Assembly (NCBI GenBank): GCA_020746995.1 | Contig: JAGPXD010000002.1 | Span: 930,001-994,000 of the forward strand | DNA from: Plectosphaerella cucumerina | Taxonomy: Eukaryota; Ascomycota; Sordariomycetes; Glomerellales; Plectosphaerellaceae | DNA: 64,000 nt | Direction of reading: 5' to 3' | Part shown: positions 34,780 to 46,132 of the stretch, one piece after another | Numbering within the stretch: position 1 is the stretch's first letter | Layout: every line of letters begins with the position of its first letter | The notes under the pieces: model-generated | Database searches by the model: none | Seen by the model: the letters and a program-made list of their open reading frames with translations, nothing else | What the model was told of the DNA's origin: nothing | Program-made: the position numbers and the translations under genes

Positions 34780-37085
34780 TCACGCACCCTCCAGGATCCA
34801 TGCCCCCAGATCTGGCATCTCTTCGTCGTTGCTGAGCAGCCAATTATCAATGAATTCCTAGAAAATGTCAGCCAACACTCAACCAACAGCCTGACCCAAC
34901 AGACAAAACTCACCCAGTGGTAGGCATTCGGCGAGCTTTCCTCCTCGTACGTAACATCCATGCCCCCCACGCCCGTGTCATCCCGGAACGAGATCCGCTC
35001 CATGTGGTCCTCGTACTTGTACTGCAGGGCCGCCGCCTGCTGCTGCGACTGATACTCCCCAACGCGTCGGATTGTTCCCTCGAGCGCGCGGGCCGCGACA
35101 CGCGCCTCGGCCGAATACGCCCCGGCAGCCTCCCATATCCCATGCGCCCCCTCAACAGCAGCCAGCTCCTTCTCGAGCGTCACTACCGTTCCGCTCGACG
35201 CTTCGCAAGCGCAAGCCCGGCTCCTCGTTCGGATGGTCAGGTCAAGACAAAGCACCACCGACGCGAGGATCAGATCGTTGGCCGTCAACGTCGAGATCAT
35301 CCACCTGTCCTCGTACAGCAGACCGCCCGGCCGCGACGCCTCGGCCATTTCCACCTGCCGCCCGAGCATCTGCAACGCCGCGCGCAGACACGCCTGATGT
35401 GATGCGCAGGCGCCTGCGTCGTCGCCGTGATGCAGGTGTCGTCGGTGTAGCACGATGAGGGCTTTTTGGGAGAGCATCTCGATGGTGATGCGGCGCATGA
35501 TGATGCTGTTGCCGTCGACGAGCGAGCGGGCGATGGGCTTGGTGCGCAGGATCTCGGGGACGCCGTCGTACGCGGCTCTGACGAGGGCGTCGAGCGCAGC
35601 TGTCTCCTCGTGCGGCGCCGGCCCGAGAGACTGAGTGTGGGTGACGACGCTCCTGAACGCCTCGAGAGTGGGGTGCTTGGCGATGGTGTACAGCACCGTG
35701 GTGTGATTAGAGCGTGGGCGGCAGGGCGGCAGCTCGGTCGTCTCGGGGCCAAAGTCAGAGTACTCCAAGTTCAGGGGAAGGGCACAGTCGCAGGCGGCGA
35801 GGGGCATCATGCTCGGCAGGCCCATCTGGAAGGAGATGAGGGTGTCGAGCTGGTAGATGCTGGTCCAGACGCGACGACGCATCTCAGCCTTGAAGGGCGT
35901 GAGGCTTGGGTCGTCACGTATTGTCGAAGGGTCGCGGTGGTAGCCGAGGCGAAGGGCAAGACGGAGCAACGCGCCCGAGACAAACCACATGCCCGCGATA
36001 GTGTCGACGCCTTTGAGGAAGAAGCTCTGCAGGTGCAGCAGAAGCGCCTCGAGGACGTGTTCCTTTGCTTCAGTGTAGTTGCCGAGGACAAGGCATTGTC
36101 GGGTCTGTCTGACGAGGTCGCCGACGGGAGGAATGGGGATTGTCCCGAGAGTGCGCGTAGGCGTGGTACCTGCTGAGAGGGCGAACATGGCGAAGAGGAG
36201 CGCTGTCCATATGGGTGACGTCTTGTCTTTGGCTTCCCAGAAGGCATCATACTGGTGGTCAGGTCAGCGGGGAGAGAGTTTGAGGTGGACAGGCGACTTA
36301 CCCTGCTCTGAAAGTCCTCGGGATGGATGATTGCTTCGAGGGTGTCAGCGAGGGAAAGGAGGGACTGCACCGTCTCACCACATACGTAGGGTCGTGAAGC
36401 GGGCTTGGAAGTAGTGAGCCACCAGGAAGTCGCAGACCTGTCGAGGCGGCAACCCGGACAAGACGTCCTGGAGGGTCGATGGTCCAGTCTGACCGAAGCC
36501 GAGGTCGAAGCTGGATGCAACCGCCCCTTTGGAGCCGCTGCCGGTGGCCGGAGACCCAGTGCTCGGTGGCGATGAATCCTCCAGGGAGTCTTGAACTTCC
36601 TGCGCCGGAGCCAGCTGCTCCCGAATATCCCGAATGTCCTCCAGGATGGACGACCAGTGGTTCGCATCCGTATATCCGGTTTGGCTGACTGCCGCTGGGC
36701 TTTTCTCGGGCGTTTCCTCTGGTGTCGCCTGGACTGATGGCTCTTGGACTGGAGGCAGCGAAGGTTGCACTTGTACGACAGGCCCCCCATCCTCGGCTAG
36801 TGTCGCAATCAGCTCCTCAAGCCTCTTGAGCCGATCCGTGACAGGCGCCCTCTTCCCATCTGCCCTGCTTCGGTCGGCATTGGGAGCGTAGCGGCAGATG
36901 TCGGCCTTGCCCCTCTTCACGCACGACTCGCAGGGCACCCCGCGGCTGCACTTCAACCTGCCAGTGGTTAGTTTCAGGGGTCGGCCTCCGGGCTTGAGAC
37001 AGGGGTGGCGACTCAACTTGCGTGTGCGGCAGGGCTCGCATGACACGGGCGGCCGATTCCGCTTTTCGATTCTCCTCTCGGCCAT
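34780..37085 (-). CDS. Zn2Cys6 transcription factor with fungal-specific transcription factor domain
   Basis: Nuclear regulator of 695 aa in five exons: 37085-37018, 36957-36386, 36333-36302 (32 nt), 36251-34914 and 34857-34780. The first intron splits the zinc cluster; once removed, the six cysteines follow C-x2-C-x6-C-x5-C-x2-C-x8-C (about residues 16-44). A short heptad-like linker around the RLKRLEELIATL helix could dimerise. The middle homology region (RRVWTSIYQLDTLISFQMGLPSM) is typical of the Fungal_trans domain. The last exon supplies the conserved EFIDNWLLS-type end. The donor of intron 1 is GTTGAG, a weak but valid GT. It is divergent from the SDR gene at 37544, its most likely local target. 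Confidence 0.92.
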
Positions 37086-37543
37086 TGTCACTTGGGATGT
37101 CGGAATTCAGGTGATGAAGGGAGAAGATGGAGTGGAAGTAAGACGTCTCCGTGATTGTGATGGCGGGGGTGCTGGGTTTAAGGCCGCTACGTCCGCATCC
37201 GCGGACTGCTACGGGACACCATAGGACCGAGATTGCCGGATCTTGGTGCGTATCGCGCCTGGATCCTGACAAAGCTGCGCAGATAGCCTTCCGTACCGCG
37301 GAGCTGAATGGGACTTTGGGAGAGCGGATTTAATAACTCCATGATGTGGGAGCCAAGACTCAGCGAGCGCCCTCATCGCCCGCCTTCTATAAGTTGACTT
37401 GAATGCCATGATGTTTTTGACAGAGGGCAGAACGCAGAATTATCTCACATCCACACATTGCTTCCCATCATCAAACTTTGCCTCACGTCTTTACCAACAT
37501 CTACCTGTCCTACCAGCAGCTCCTCACTTACACCACCGCCACG
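37086..37543. promoter_or_regulatory. Divergent promoter region, Zn2Cys6 regulator / SDR
   Basis: 458 bp between two diverging start codons, so both promoters must lie here. No single binding site can be assigned with confidence. Confidence 0.5.
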
Positions 37544-38604
37544 ATGTCTGCCTCTACTACCGGCTCCATGCCTCGCACTCTAGCTCACGTCCTCCACTCC
37601 AACCTCTGCATCACCCTCCCCATCCCCGAAGCTGTCCCCGGTCTGTCAGAGCAGACAATCATCGTGACAGGCTCCAACATCGGCCTCGGCTACGAGTCGA
37701 GCCTTCATCTCCTCCGCCTCGGCGTCGGCAAGCTCATCATGGCCGTCCGCGACGTCAAAAAGGGCGAGGCCGCCCGTGAGGAGCTACTCCGCGCCACCAA
37801 CTGCAAGCCTGAGACCATCGAGGTCTGGAAAGTCGACATGAGCAACTACGCCTCGGTCCAGGACCTCGCCGCTCGCGCCAGCCAGCTTCCCCGCCTCGAT
37901 GTCGTGCTTGCCAACGCAGGCATGGCCACCCGGACATTCGATGTTGCCGAGGGCTCCGAACAGACACTGACCATCAACGTCATCGCCACTTTCCTCCTCT
38001 TCCTTCTTGTCCTGCCCAAGCTGCGGGAGGCTCCGTCTACAGGACGCTTCGTCATCCCCAACTCCGCGCTGCACTATGTCGCTCCCATCTCAGAGCTTGC
38101 TCCGGCGGTGAAGGGCGAGAAGGGATCCATCTACAACGCTCTGAACGACAAGAAGGCCGCCCTCATGGGGCAGAGGTATCCCCTCTCGAAGCTGCTCGTC
38201 GTCTACATGATCCGCGAGCTCACCGAGCAAATGCGCGCATCGGGAAAGCCGGGCGTCATCCTCAACACGCCCAACCCGAGTGCGTGCAAGTCGCAACTTA
38301 TGCGCGAGTACAGCTGGATCGAGCTGAAGCTTGGCAACTCTTTCGCCCGGACCGCTGAAATGGGTAGCCGCGCCCTGGTGAATGGTGTGCTCGGGGGTCA
38401 GGAGACCCACGGCCAGTACCTTGATGACTGCAAGGTGGTTGAGTAAGTTGGATTTCCCCAAGAGGGCTTAGTACTTGTGCTAACTTTGACAGGCCTGCCA
38501 CGACGGTCACAAGCGAGCAGGGCGTTGCCATCCAGAAGGCCTTTTACAGGGAGACGATGGAGAAGCTGGAGGCCATCTGCCCAGGGGTCACGGGGAACAT
38601 CTAG
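37544..38604 (+). CDS. Short-chain dehydrogenase/reductase (retinol-dehydrogenase-like)
   Basis: NAD(P)-dependent oxidoreductase of 336 aa in two exons, 37544-38442 and 38493-38604, with a 50-nt intron (GTAAGT..GACAG). The Rossmann motif is TGSNIGLG (TGxxxGxG type), the NAG motif is LANAG, and the catalytic YxxxK is YPLSK. The open frame extends upstream only through a non-ATG codon, so the ATG at 37544 is taken. The 40 residues before the Rossmann fold are atypically long for an SDR. The C-terminal exon ends in a charged helix. Substrate unknown. The divergent Zn2Cys6 gene is a plausible dedicated regulator. Confidence 0.9.
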
Positions 38605-38938
38605 ACCGTACAGCTTTCCGAGTTAGAGGGAGTTTGCATTAGGAGTTACGATTCAGCATATCTGCTCTAATATTGACTTGTCATTTTTTCAACAGGGTGA
38701 ACATCAAACATCAGCAGGAGGTCCCAGCATCCAAGATGAGTGTTATGCTTTTCAGATAATACCCTGGGTCTCTCAGCCTTTTCCAGGCCACACCCTCCTG
38801 ACGCCCTCGTACAAGTACAGTTCCCTAATATTAATGTACATCCCCTCACGCCACACACATCTCTGCCTTCACCATGCCCCTCAGATACATCCCAATTCCT
38901 CCCAGCGTGAGCCTCAGCACGGCCTGCAAGTCGGCTAG
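38605..38938. other. Convergent 3' flanks, no gene seen
   Basis: Lies between the stops of the SDR and SGNH hydrolase genes; A/T-rich stretches fit 3'UTR and poly(A) sites. Confidence 0.6.
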
Positions 38939-39766
38939 TCATTCCGGATCCGTGGCATTCGCCGGCAGGGCCTGAGGCTCCTCGATCCATCCCCGGCTGG
39001 CAGCGTCCTCGATGGCAGCGAACCATACGTCGGCCATCTTCTTGAAGCCCTCATCGCCTGGGTGCGTGCCGTCGACCAGGTCTGCCAGCACCGGCCCTGC
39101 AGGCCCGCGCATATCAGCCAGGGCAACCTTCTTCGACCTCGCCTGCTGCTCCTCCACAAGAGTGCGGAATTGGTCGTTGATGCCGCGGATACACTCATCG
39201 CTCGCCTCATTAACAAGCAGCGTGCTTAGCACAATAGTGCCACGCGGCGAGGCACCCCAGAGATACTCGAGCATAGCGAGCATCCGCTCACCCGCCTGTG
39301 CGGGATCCTCTCCCTCGGCCGGCGCGGCGCAGTCGTTGGTGCCGGCGTTGATGAGGATGAGGTTCGGCAGGGTCTTGGGAACGGAGAGCTCTGCCTTTTC
39401 GAGGACGTCGGAGATGCGGTAGCCGGGCCAGCCTTCGACCTCGTTGTCGCATATTGTGCCGTTGGCGCGGGAGCCGACGTAGTCGATGGGGTTGCCGTCG
39501 TCGTTGAGGAGGGTGCGGAGGGCGGCGCGGTAGCCGTTGCCGTCGGAGGAGCCGACGCCGTAGGTGATGGAGGCGCCGAGGGGCATGATGCGGAGGGAGA
39601 CGTTGCCGGCGACGAGGGCGGCAAAGCGGTCCTCGAGGGGGTGGGCGGGGGCGGCCAGGACTGAGAGGTCAGGATTGGGTTCGGGATGAGTGAGAGGGTG
39701 GGATTTACCTGAGGCTGATGAGGCCAGCAGCAGCAGGGCTGCCCGGAGGATGTGAGAGGGCGCCAT
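38939..39766 (-). CDS. Secreted SGNH/GDSL-type esterase or hydrolase
   Basis: Predicted secreted serine esterase acting on carbohydrate or lipid esters. As an uninterrupted frame it is 275 aa. The first ~20 residues (Leu/Ala-rich, ending SSASG) form a signal peptide. Block I is LGASITYG with the nucleophile Ser, block III is INAGTND with the oxyanion Asn, and block V is DGTHPGDEG with the catalytic Asp and His. A 48-nt in-frame segment (39708-39661) directly after the signal peptide has a GTAAAT donor, CTGAC branch and CTCAG acceptor. If it is an intron the protein is 259 aa. Its codons give a Pro/His-rich stretch unlike its surroundings, so splicing is likely. Confidence 0.9.
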   Translation of the reverse strand: MAPSHILRAALLLLASSASGKSHPLTHPEPNPDLSVLAAPAHPLEDRFAALVAGNVSLRIMPLGASITYGVGSSDGNGYRAALRTLLNDDGNPIDYVGSRANGTICDNEVEGWPGYRISDVLEKAELSVPKTLPNLILINAGTNDCAAPAEGEDPAQAGERMLAMLEYLWGASPRGTIVLSTLLVNEASDECIRGINDQFRTLVEEQQARSKKVALADMRGPAGPVLADLVDGTHPGDEGFKKMADVWFAAIEDAASRGWIEEPQALPANATDPE

Positions 39767-40945
39767 GAAATCTGAGACGCGTGTCCTGGGTGAAGTCGAG
39801 TTCGTCTGAATCAGGTCGAACCGGTCTCAAGGCGCAGTTGACGAAGGGCAAGTCAATTGGAGGTGTCAGGTCGTAGTGTCGAATGGATCGTCCCGAGAGG
39901 AAAAAGCCGTCCCTTTAAGCATATGCGTGCCAAATGCATGACAGCACCTGTCGATCGCGGTGCCACGGGAGCAGGGATCGGCCAGCCAAACAAGGACGCC
40001 TCCCCCTCTTCAGTGTAGATCCTTGTCCGACCGCGCAAAAGAGACCAAGACCGAGGGAGGAGGGGTGCAGGGGCCGTTTTTAGATGTTGACCGGTCATCT
40101 TTTAGCTCACGAGGTCGACCGTCGACGTCAGGGAGGGGAGAATCCCACGGGTCGAAGGATGGGGGTTTCTTGGGACCATCGTCACTGTGGGCCTTGGATG
40201 CGCTGGACGCTGCTAGCAAGCCCACATACCTAGCATCGAAAGACGGGACGAGGGTCTGTGAGAACGACGGCGGATGTCGGTGAGGGGAAGAAGCATCGAG
40301 ACATCATGCTCGGGCCGTCCAGACGTGGTCCTGTCTTGTCCCGTCCCGTCCTGCTGGCCAGCCATCCAGCTGGCAATGCAACAGCGGTGACGACCAGCCC
40401 GGAACCCCTTTCTTCTGCCTCAGTGAGGACGACAAACGCGCCGTCGTGGCTCCCCAAATCCATGCAAGGACCCGAGGGCTGAGTTGGTCTTGGCCGACTC
40501 CTGCGCCGTCCTGGCCTGAGCCCGGCTTTGTCTGCCGCAGGCCAAGAGCTGCGGTGCACCCGAGGAGCCGGCAGTCCTCGGGCATGGCAGCAATCACGGC
40601 GGGGGGACACAAGGAGGGGGGAGGAAGAGCAAGGGGTGCCCGGGCATCTCAGGGGGTCGTCTCCGCTGGAATGTATCCAAAACAGTGGCAGACGGTGGGC
40701 CCTTGGCGGAGACGTTCAGGGGCATCTGCCGGCCGTGGACAGGACTTGGAGGATGATGAGTAAGACTGGAAAGAGGGTGAGTGGCCGGCTCGGACTCGAC
40801 AATGCCACCGCTATTAATAATTGGGAAGGATTGCTTTGCTCTTTCACCTCGTCATTCCTTCGTCGCAAACATTTCGAATCCTGTCAGGCTGGGCATATTT
40901 CCTCCCCTCCGCCTCTCGACGATGGTCTCATGACAATGGAAGTTC
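39767..40945. other. Intergenic region, no gene seen
   Basis: Promoter side of the SGNH hydrolase and 3' flank of the BIM1-like gene. Overlapping short frames on both strands look random. Confidence 0.55.
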
Positions 40946-41852
40946 CTACTCGGCAATCGACTTGGCCTCGCCTGCCGCTGTCATCCGCTGCACCATCTGC
41001 TTCTCCCTCCGGTCCCTGCGAATAAAGTACCACAGCGCCGTCGCGATGACAGCCAACCCGACGACGGATCCGATGACGATGCCCGCAATGTCGCCCTTTG
41101 ACAGGCCCGACTCGTCGTCGCCATCGCTTCCCTCCTCGACTTCCGCCTCGTCGTCCTCGTCGTGAGAGTGCCCCTCGTCAAAGTCCCCCGTCGCATTGAA
41201 GCAGGGAATGTCATCGATGCGGAAGAACTCGTCGCGCGCCATGAGGGTGATGTCGGCGCATGAGTAGAAGGTCTCGTTGACGGGGAGGTGACGGCGGCGG
41301 TCGTGCGAGTGGTTCGGGTCCAGGTACTCGGCCACGTAGCGCAGGCGGATTGTCGCGTTTCTTCCCTCAGTTGCGGCCGACGGGAGCGTGGGCAGGTCGA
41401 TGCAGACGTGGGCAAAATCGAGGGCGCGGATGCGGTCTTGCGGGATGAGCACGTCAAAGTCGGATGTGTTGGAAGGGGCTGTGGTGGTCAGCTGGGCCGA
41501 AGTGCGATGGGATACAGAGAACGCACCCTCGTCAAATGTGATGGAGACCTGGACATCAAAGACGTGCTGCTTCTGCTCAAGGGCCAGGGCACCGTCGGCT
41601 GATATTGTCAGTCACGACCAGCTTCGAAGTCAAGTAAAACGTACTCAAGGGAAAGTTGGTGCGGTTGACGGGAGCAGCGCCGTCCGCGGAACCGCAAGGC
41701 CCTTTCATGGCATGTCCACTGTCAACCCATTCGCGATCGCTCGGCCACATGAAGCCCATCGGGCCCATGTTCGCATAGTCCGCATCGGAGTGGGCAGCCG
41801 CAGGGGCCGCGGCGAGAGCAAGTACGCCCGCGAGGAGACGGAGAGAAGCCAT
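40946..41852 (-). CDS. BIM1-like/X325 copper-binding surface protein with C-terminal membrane anchor
   Basis: 286 aa in two exons, 41852-41645 and 41598-40946 (46-nt intron). The signal peptide ends AAAPAAA at about residue 20, so the mature chain would begin with His21. An N-terminal His able to form a copper histidine brace is the hallmark of LPMO-like proteins. The MGFMWPSDREW segment, PCGS box and NRTNFPL motif match the fungal Bim1/X325 family (LPMO fold, copper acquisition or unknown non-hydrolytic role). Conserved Cys pairs include CIDLP, CADITL and CFNATGDF. A His/Asp/Glu-rich linker leads to one TM helix (GIVIGSVVGLAVIATALWYF) and a basic tail. Many relatives are GPI-anchored; this one has a true TM with a cytosolic tail. 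Family call from recall. Confidence 0.8.
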
Positions 41853-42657
41853 CGTCACGTTTGGAGGAAGCAACTTGACTTGAAGAGCTCAAGATGCGTG
41901 GGTCTGAGGTAGATATCAACACCCTCATGGCTTCTAAGTGCGGGGTCATCCAGCTGGCTGAGCGATAACATGCTCACCATCCCGCGCCCGCCCAGATCTC
42001 CCACCGCTCGCGCCTCACCTACAGAAACAAGCTGCAGATCCGTCCCCTGCTACCGGCACCTGCCGTGCATACATGATGCTCTGGAGCCAATGGTCGTGAT
42101 GCGCCAGGGATGCCAAGACGCCACACGCCCCCGGCGGGCACGCCGCCGGCCAGCGCAGACCGTCGCTTCGTGATTGGTCACAGGGCGGCTCGCGACAGGC
42201 ACTTCTCACCGACTCCCACCGAAGCCCACCGAGTCACCGAGCGGGGATGACAGTCGGCGGAATAACACCCCGCGAGACCCACGGCCTCCCAAGCCACGAG
42301 CATTTCACAGACCTTCACTATCAAACTCCGCAACCCAAAGTCACCGAAATCTTCAACATTCATCCGTCCACGAAGCCCATCCCGCAAATAGGATTCGACA
42401 GCCCCCCTGGCGTCTCGCCATCGTCACGCGAATCTCCGCCTCCCTTGCGATGCAGCCTGGCCGCCACAGTCCCCAAAGCACACCACTCGCCGTGGCACCA
42501 CTGGGACTTTGGTCTCCTTTCCCCCTTTTCGGTTGAATTCAAACACAATGCACCCAGGCTACCGCCGCCGACGCAATGTAGATAAATAGAGGCTTCTCGC
42601 CGCCTCTAGGACCACCTCGAACACCACTCCCTCGACCATCACACCACAACCCTCACC
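41853..42657. promoter_or_regulatory. Divergent promoter region, BIM1-like / oxidoreductase
   Basis: 805 bp between diverging start codons. Open frames here are short and random-like. No specific site assigned. Confidence 0.5.
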
Positions 42658-43683
42658 ATGGCCACTCCCAAGACAATGTTCGCCTGGCAATCCCCCGCCT
42701 CGGGTCACGGCCTCGAGACAGACCTCGTCTTCAACCCTTCAGCCCCTTTGCCCCCTCTCCCCAAGTCCGGGCCCTACACCCTCGTCAAAGTCCTCCGCGC
42801 CAGCCTAAACCCCGTCGACGACAAGCTCTCCCGCTCTCGCCTCGTCGCCCCCGTCCTCAAGAAGCCCTTCACCCCCGGCATGGATTTCGCCGGCACAGTC
42901 GTCACCACCACCGCTCCCGGCCTTGCACCCGGTGACCTCGTCGTTGGCATGATCAACCGCATCCCAAAACACGGCGCCCTCGCAGAGTACGTCCTCGCCC
43001 TGCCCGTCGACCTCGTTAGCAAAATCGACCCGTCCCTGCGCCCGCGCCTCGACGAGCTGGTTTGCTGCGGCGTCGCTGCCGTCACTGCAAACTCCACCAC
43101 TGCCGGCCTGCCCGCCGGCTCAAAGATCTTCATCAACGGCTCTTCGGGCGGTGTTGGTACCCTGACAGTGCAGATGGCCAAGGCCCGGGGCCTGCATGTC
43201 GTGGCGACCTGTTCCGCACGGAATGCCGAGCTGGTCGCTAGTCTCGGCACCGATGTCATCCTGGACTACAATAGGGTCAATGTCGCCGATGCGCTGGAAG
43301 CCAACGTTGCCGAGACGGGCGTCAAGTTCGCACGCTCCGTTGACAATGTTGGCCAGAACGCGCTGTACTACCAGTGTCACCGTTGGATGGCGCCCGAAGC
43401 CGAGTTTGTCTACGTCGGTGGCTCCCCCACGGCTACCAGCATATGGGGCGCCATCAAGATGTCCGCGTTGCCGGGCGTCTTGGGCGGCGGGAGGCGCAAG
43501 TTCAAGATGCCCCTTGGCGCGGCGACACCAGATATGTTCCAGGAGACAGTCGACATGATCGTCGACGGCAGGGTGAAGGTCATCCTGGATGGGGTGTATG
43601 AGCTTGATCAGGCGCGGGAGGCGTACAAGAGCCTGCATGAGGGGCGGGCAAGGGGGAAGAAGGTCGTGAAGGTCAGCGACTAG
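42658..43683 (+). CDS. Zinc-free medium-chain dehydrogenase/reductase, quinone oxidoreductase-like
   Basis: NAD(P)H-dependent reductase of 341 aa, no intron. The N-terminal GroES-like barrel holds the RASLNPVDDKL motif, and the TPGMDFAGTV and GDLVVGM turns are typical of the quinone-reductase branch. The Rossmann fold starts at INGSSGGVGTL (GxxGGVG type), followed by LGTDVILDYN. The zinc-binding cysteines of classical alcohol dehydrogenases are absent. The C-terminal VILDGVYELDQAREAYKSL segment is usual for the family. Likely substrates are quinones or enones, but cannot be told. It starts divergently from the BIM1-like gene. Confidence 0.92.
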   Translation: MATPKTMFAWQSPASGHGLETDLVFNPSAPLPPLPKSGPYTLVKVLRASLNPVDDKLSRSRLVAPVLKKPFTPGMDFAGTVVTTTAPGLAPGDLVVGMINRIPKHGALAEYVLALPVDLVSKIDPSLRPRLDELVCCGVAAVTANSTTAGLPAGSKIFINGSSGGVGTLTVQMAKARGLHVVATCSARNAELVASLGTDVILDYNRVNVADALEANVAETGVKFARSVDNVGQNALYYQCHRWMAPEAEFVYVGGSPTATSIWGAIKMSALPGVLGGGRRKFKMPLGAATPDMFQETVDMIVDGRVKVILDGVYELDQAREAYKSLHEGRARGKKVVKVSD

Positions 43684-43875
43684 GGTGTCTGTGTGTTTCT
43701 TTCTGTCACAGCGGATTTCCACGGTTTGCAGCTGGGTCAATGATTCCAAGGGAGGTCAGACGGAACTCGCCCACCCAAGATTGTCTCTTCACATTAATCT
43801 CATCCACCACGTTGCGGTCATCCAACATGTGCTCGCTAATGCCAAAATGCCAGCCACACACCCACGCTCCCCTCA

Positions 43876-44902
43876 TTACATGTTCAGCAGGCCGACAAGA
43901 CCAGCCAGAGCAAGCGCGCCCCAGCTGATGGCAAACATGCCGGCGCCAGCAGTCTCCGTCGGGCTCTCGACGCTGTCCGTGCCAGACGCAGCCGCATCCT
44001 CGGTGCCGGACGGCGCTGCGCTCTCCGTGCCAGAAGGCGTCGCACTGCCAGTGGCCGATGGCACAGCCGAGCTCGTGGGCGAGCCGCTCTCGGCAGCACC
44101 CTCGAACTGGTTGACGACAAAGTCGACAGCCTCGTTGAAGTACTTTGTGAAGTACCCGCCGTGCACCGAGGGCACGTCGCCCAGGGCGCAGTACCTGTCG
44201 CCCTCGTCGCACCAGGAGCGGATCTTGGGCGCGTAGGGCAGGCAGGCGCTGATGTCCTGGCGGGCGAAGAGCTGGTTCAAGTCAGCGATGGTTCTTTCGA
44301 AGGGGTCATGGGGGTACGTACTCCATCGGAGCTGGTGCTGTTGCCCTCGCTCCAGGGCGCGTCGCGGATGAAGGACGGGTCGCCGAAGACGACAACGGCG
44401 ATGACTGTTTACACTCATCAGCTTCTGAACATGCTGTCCATATGCTTGACATACCGCTGCTGTTGACAAGGGCGCTGCTGATAGGCGGGTTGCTGTCAAA
44501 CGGCAGCACCGACACCTCATCCTCTCCCGGCCCTCCGCAGAGGGTGTTAATGGTAACCTGGCCACCCTGGGAGTATCCCATCAGGACGACCTTTGAGTCC
44601 GGGCACCGCTCGGCGTAGCGCGTGAGAGCGAATCCCATGGCCTCGATACCGTCGTTGACAGACTCGGCGTACTCGGTGAAAGTGGCCGGGTAGGCGACGG
44701 ACTCAATGTTGGAGCCCGGGATGGCCTCGAGGATGCCGTCGGCGATGATGCCCATGCGTCCCGGGCCGGGGGCCTCGTCGGAGCCGCGCGCAACGAGCAT
44801 GTGCACGCCGGTCGAGCAGGCGGTGCTGTTCTGGGCGGCGGCGAGGGAGGACGCGGCGAGAGCCATGGCGGCGGCAGCCGAGGGGGAGGTGGTGAGCTTC
44901 AT
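43876..44902 (-). CDS. Cutinase-family serine esterase with C-terminal GPI-type anchor
   Basis: Secreted alpha/beta-hydrolase of 308 aa in three exons: 44902-44455, 44404-44322 and 44271-43876. The signal peptide ends near AAAQ at residue 24. The nucleophile motif is GYSQG (Ser near 111), the Asp lies in the CDEGDRYC segment (near 202) and the His in VPSVHGGY (near 214), the cutinase order. Cysteines CS..C and CDEGDRYC fit the usual disulfides. A Ser/Thr/Gly-rich repeat linker (SATPSGTESAAPSGTE) ends in a hydrophobic tail with no following charges, as for GPI attachment, so the enzyme may stay on the wall. Substrate could be cutin, acetylated xylan or another ester. A TATATA box lies 120 bp upstream. 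Confidence 0.93.
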
Positions 44903-46132
44903 CTTGCGAGGGAGATGTGTTGTGCCTGCGGGTGTTTGCCGTGCCAGAGGGAAGGGAGGGGGGAGGAGAGAGAAGGGGAAAGGAAATGGGAAAGGAGGGA
45001 TCGCCGTCCACGCGGTCGGTGTATATAGTGAATAACGTTGGGTTGGCCCGCCGCGCTGGGGCAAGCCGAGGCTCCCGGGGAGGATGCATTGGACTTGTTT
45101 GTTCCTGGGCCACGAGGCGGAGCTGAGCCGGACATTGGGTCGGGCGGGGTGACGTATCGACCGGGATGGGCCTCCAAGCTCCCCCTTCTGGCCGTCTGCT
45201 TGCAGGGGGGCACACACCCTATTCCTCCAGCGAGTGCCGCCAGTTTCCCGCCGCTTTCAGGCCCTGGGGGTGACGGGGGTTTGGGGGGGAAGTGGGCGAC
45301 TCCACGTCTTTGAAGCGGCGAGAGATGCGCCGGGTGTTTGATGTACTTCAGTATGTGGGTGAGCAACACACGTAAGACCACGTCGTTCCCCATTTCCATC
45401 TTCGAATACTTCTCAATGTCTCTGCCATTGTCCCCCTCGAATGCGATGGACGGCACGTGAAAGACAGACATCGTTCCACATTGCCTCTTCTGGCCCGGGA
45501 GAGATACCCATCCTGGACGCCCGCGGCGCTTGCAGGGCTTCCCCAGAACCCCGCAGCCACCAGGTCGCGACGGCGCCAGGGGGAACGAGAATGCCCAACG
45601 CGTCGGCCGTCCACTAGCAGCAACTTCGCTTCGGCCGGTGAGGGGAAGTGTCGTTGACCCGGCGCCGTAGTGGTGGGTGCCAGAATCGGTGTGGCGCCGG
45701 AGCTGTTGGAGCTGTTCGCATTTCACATTGGCATGGGGGAAGCTGGTCGGACTTGGGGCACTATCGAGGGAGCAGGTTGTCCGTAAGTCCGAAAAAAAGT
45801 CCGAAGACCCATGGCACCAATGTTTCGGGGGATTTGGTGACTCGTTGATTTGACATCCTCATCAAGACCCAGGTGCTCTTGACTGCAAGACTCTCACTCC
45901 AGCTGGACGTTGGGAATATCTTGAGCTTGATCCAGCGACCTGGCCGCCAGCTCGCAAAAAACAACGCCAAGTAGCGCTCAGCAGGGAAGCTGGTAGCGAA
46001 CAAGGCAGAATCACCTGCGCCATGCATTCTCTGCCGCCCAGCAACCCAACGACAGCGGCTAAAGGTGCGCCACACGATTGCGCGCCGGGTAAGCAAATGA
46101 CGCTGGATACAAAACATTTACGCCCTCCTCTC
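44903..46132. other. Intergenic region upstream of cutinase
   Basis: 1.2 kb with no supportable gene. The first part is the cutinase promoter; the far end is the 3' flank of the methyltransferase gene. Confidence 0.55.
45022..45027 (-). promoter_or_regulatory. TATA box of cutinase gene
   Basis: TATATA about 120 bp before the cutinase ATG, in otherwise GC-rich sequence. Confidence 0.45.

Noticed and set aside
31917..45000. Secondary-metabolite gene cluster
   Set aside because: Regulator, transporter, SDR and esterase genes are present but there is no PKS, NRPS, terpene synthase or other backbone enzyme.
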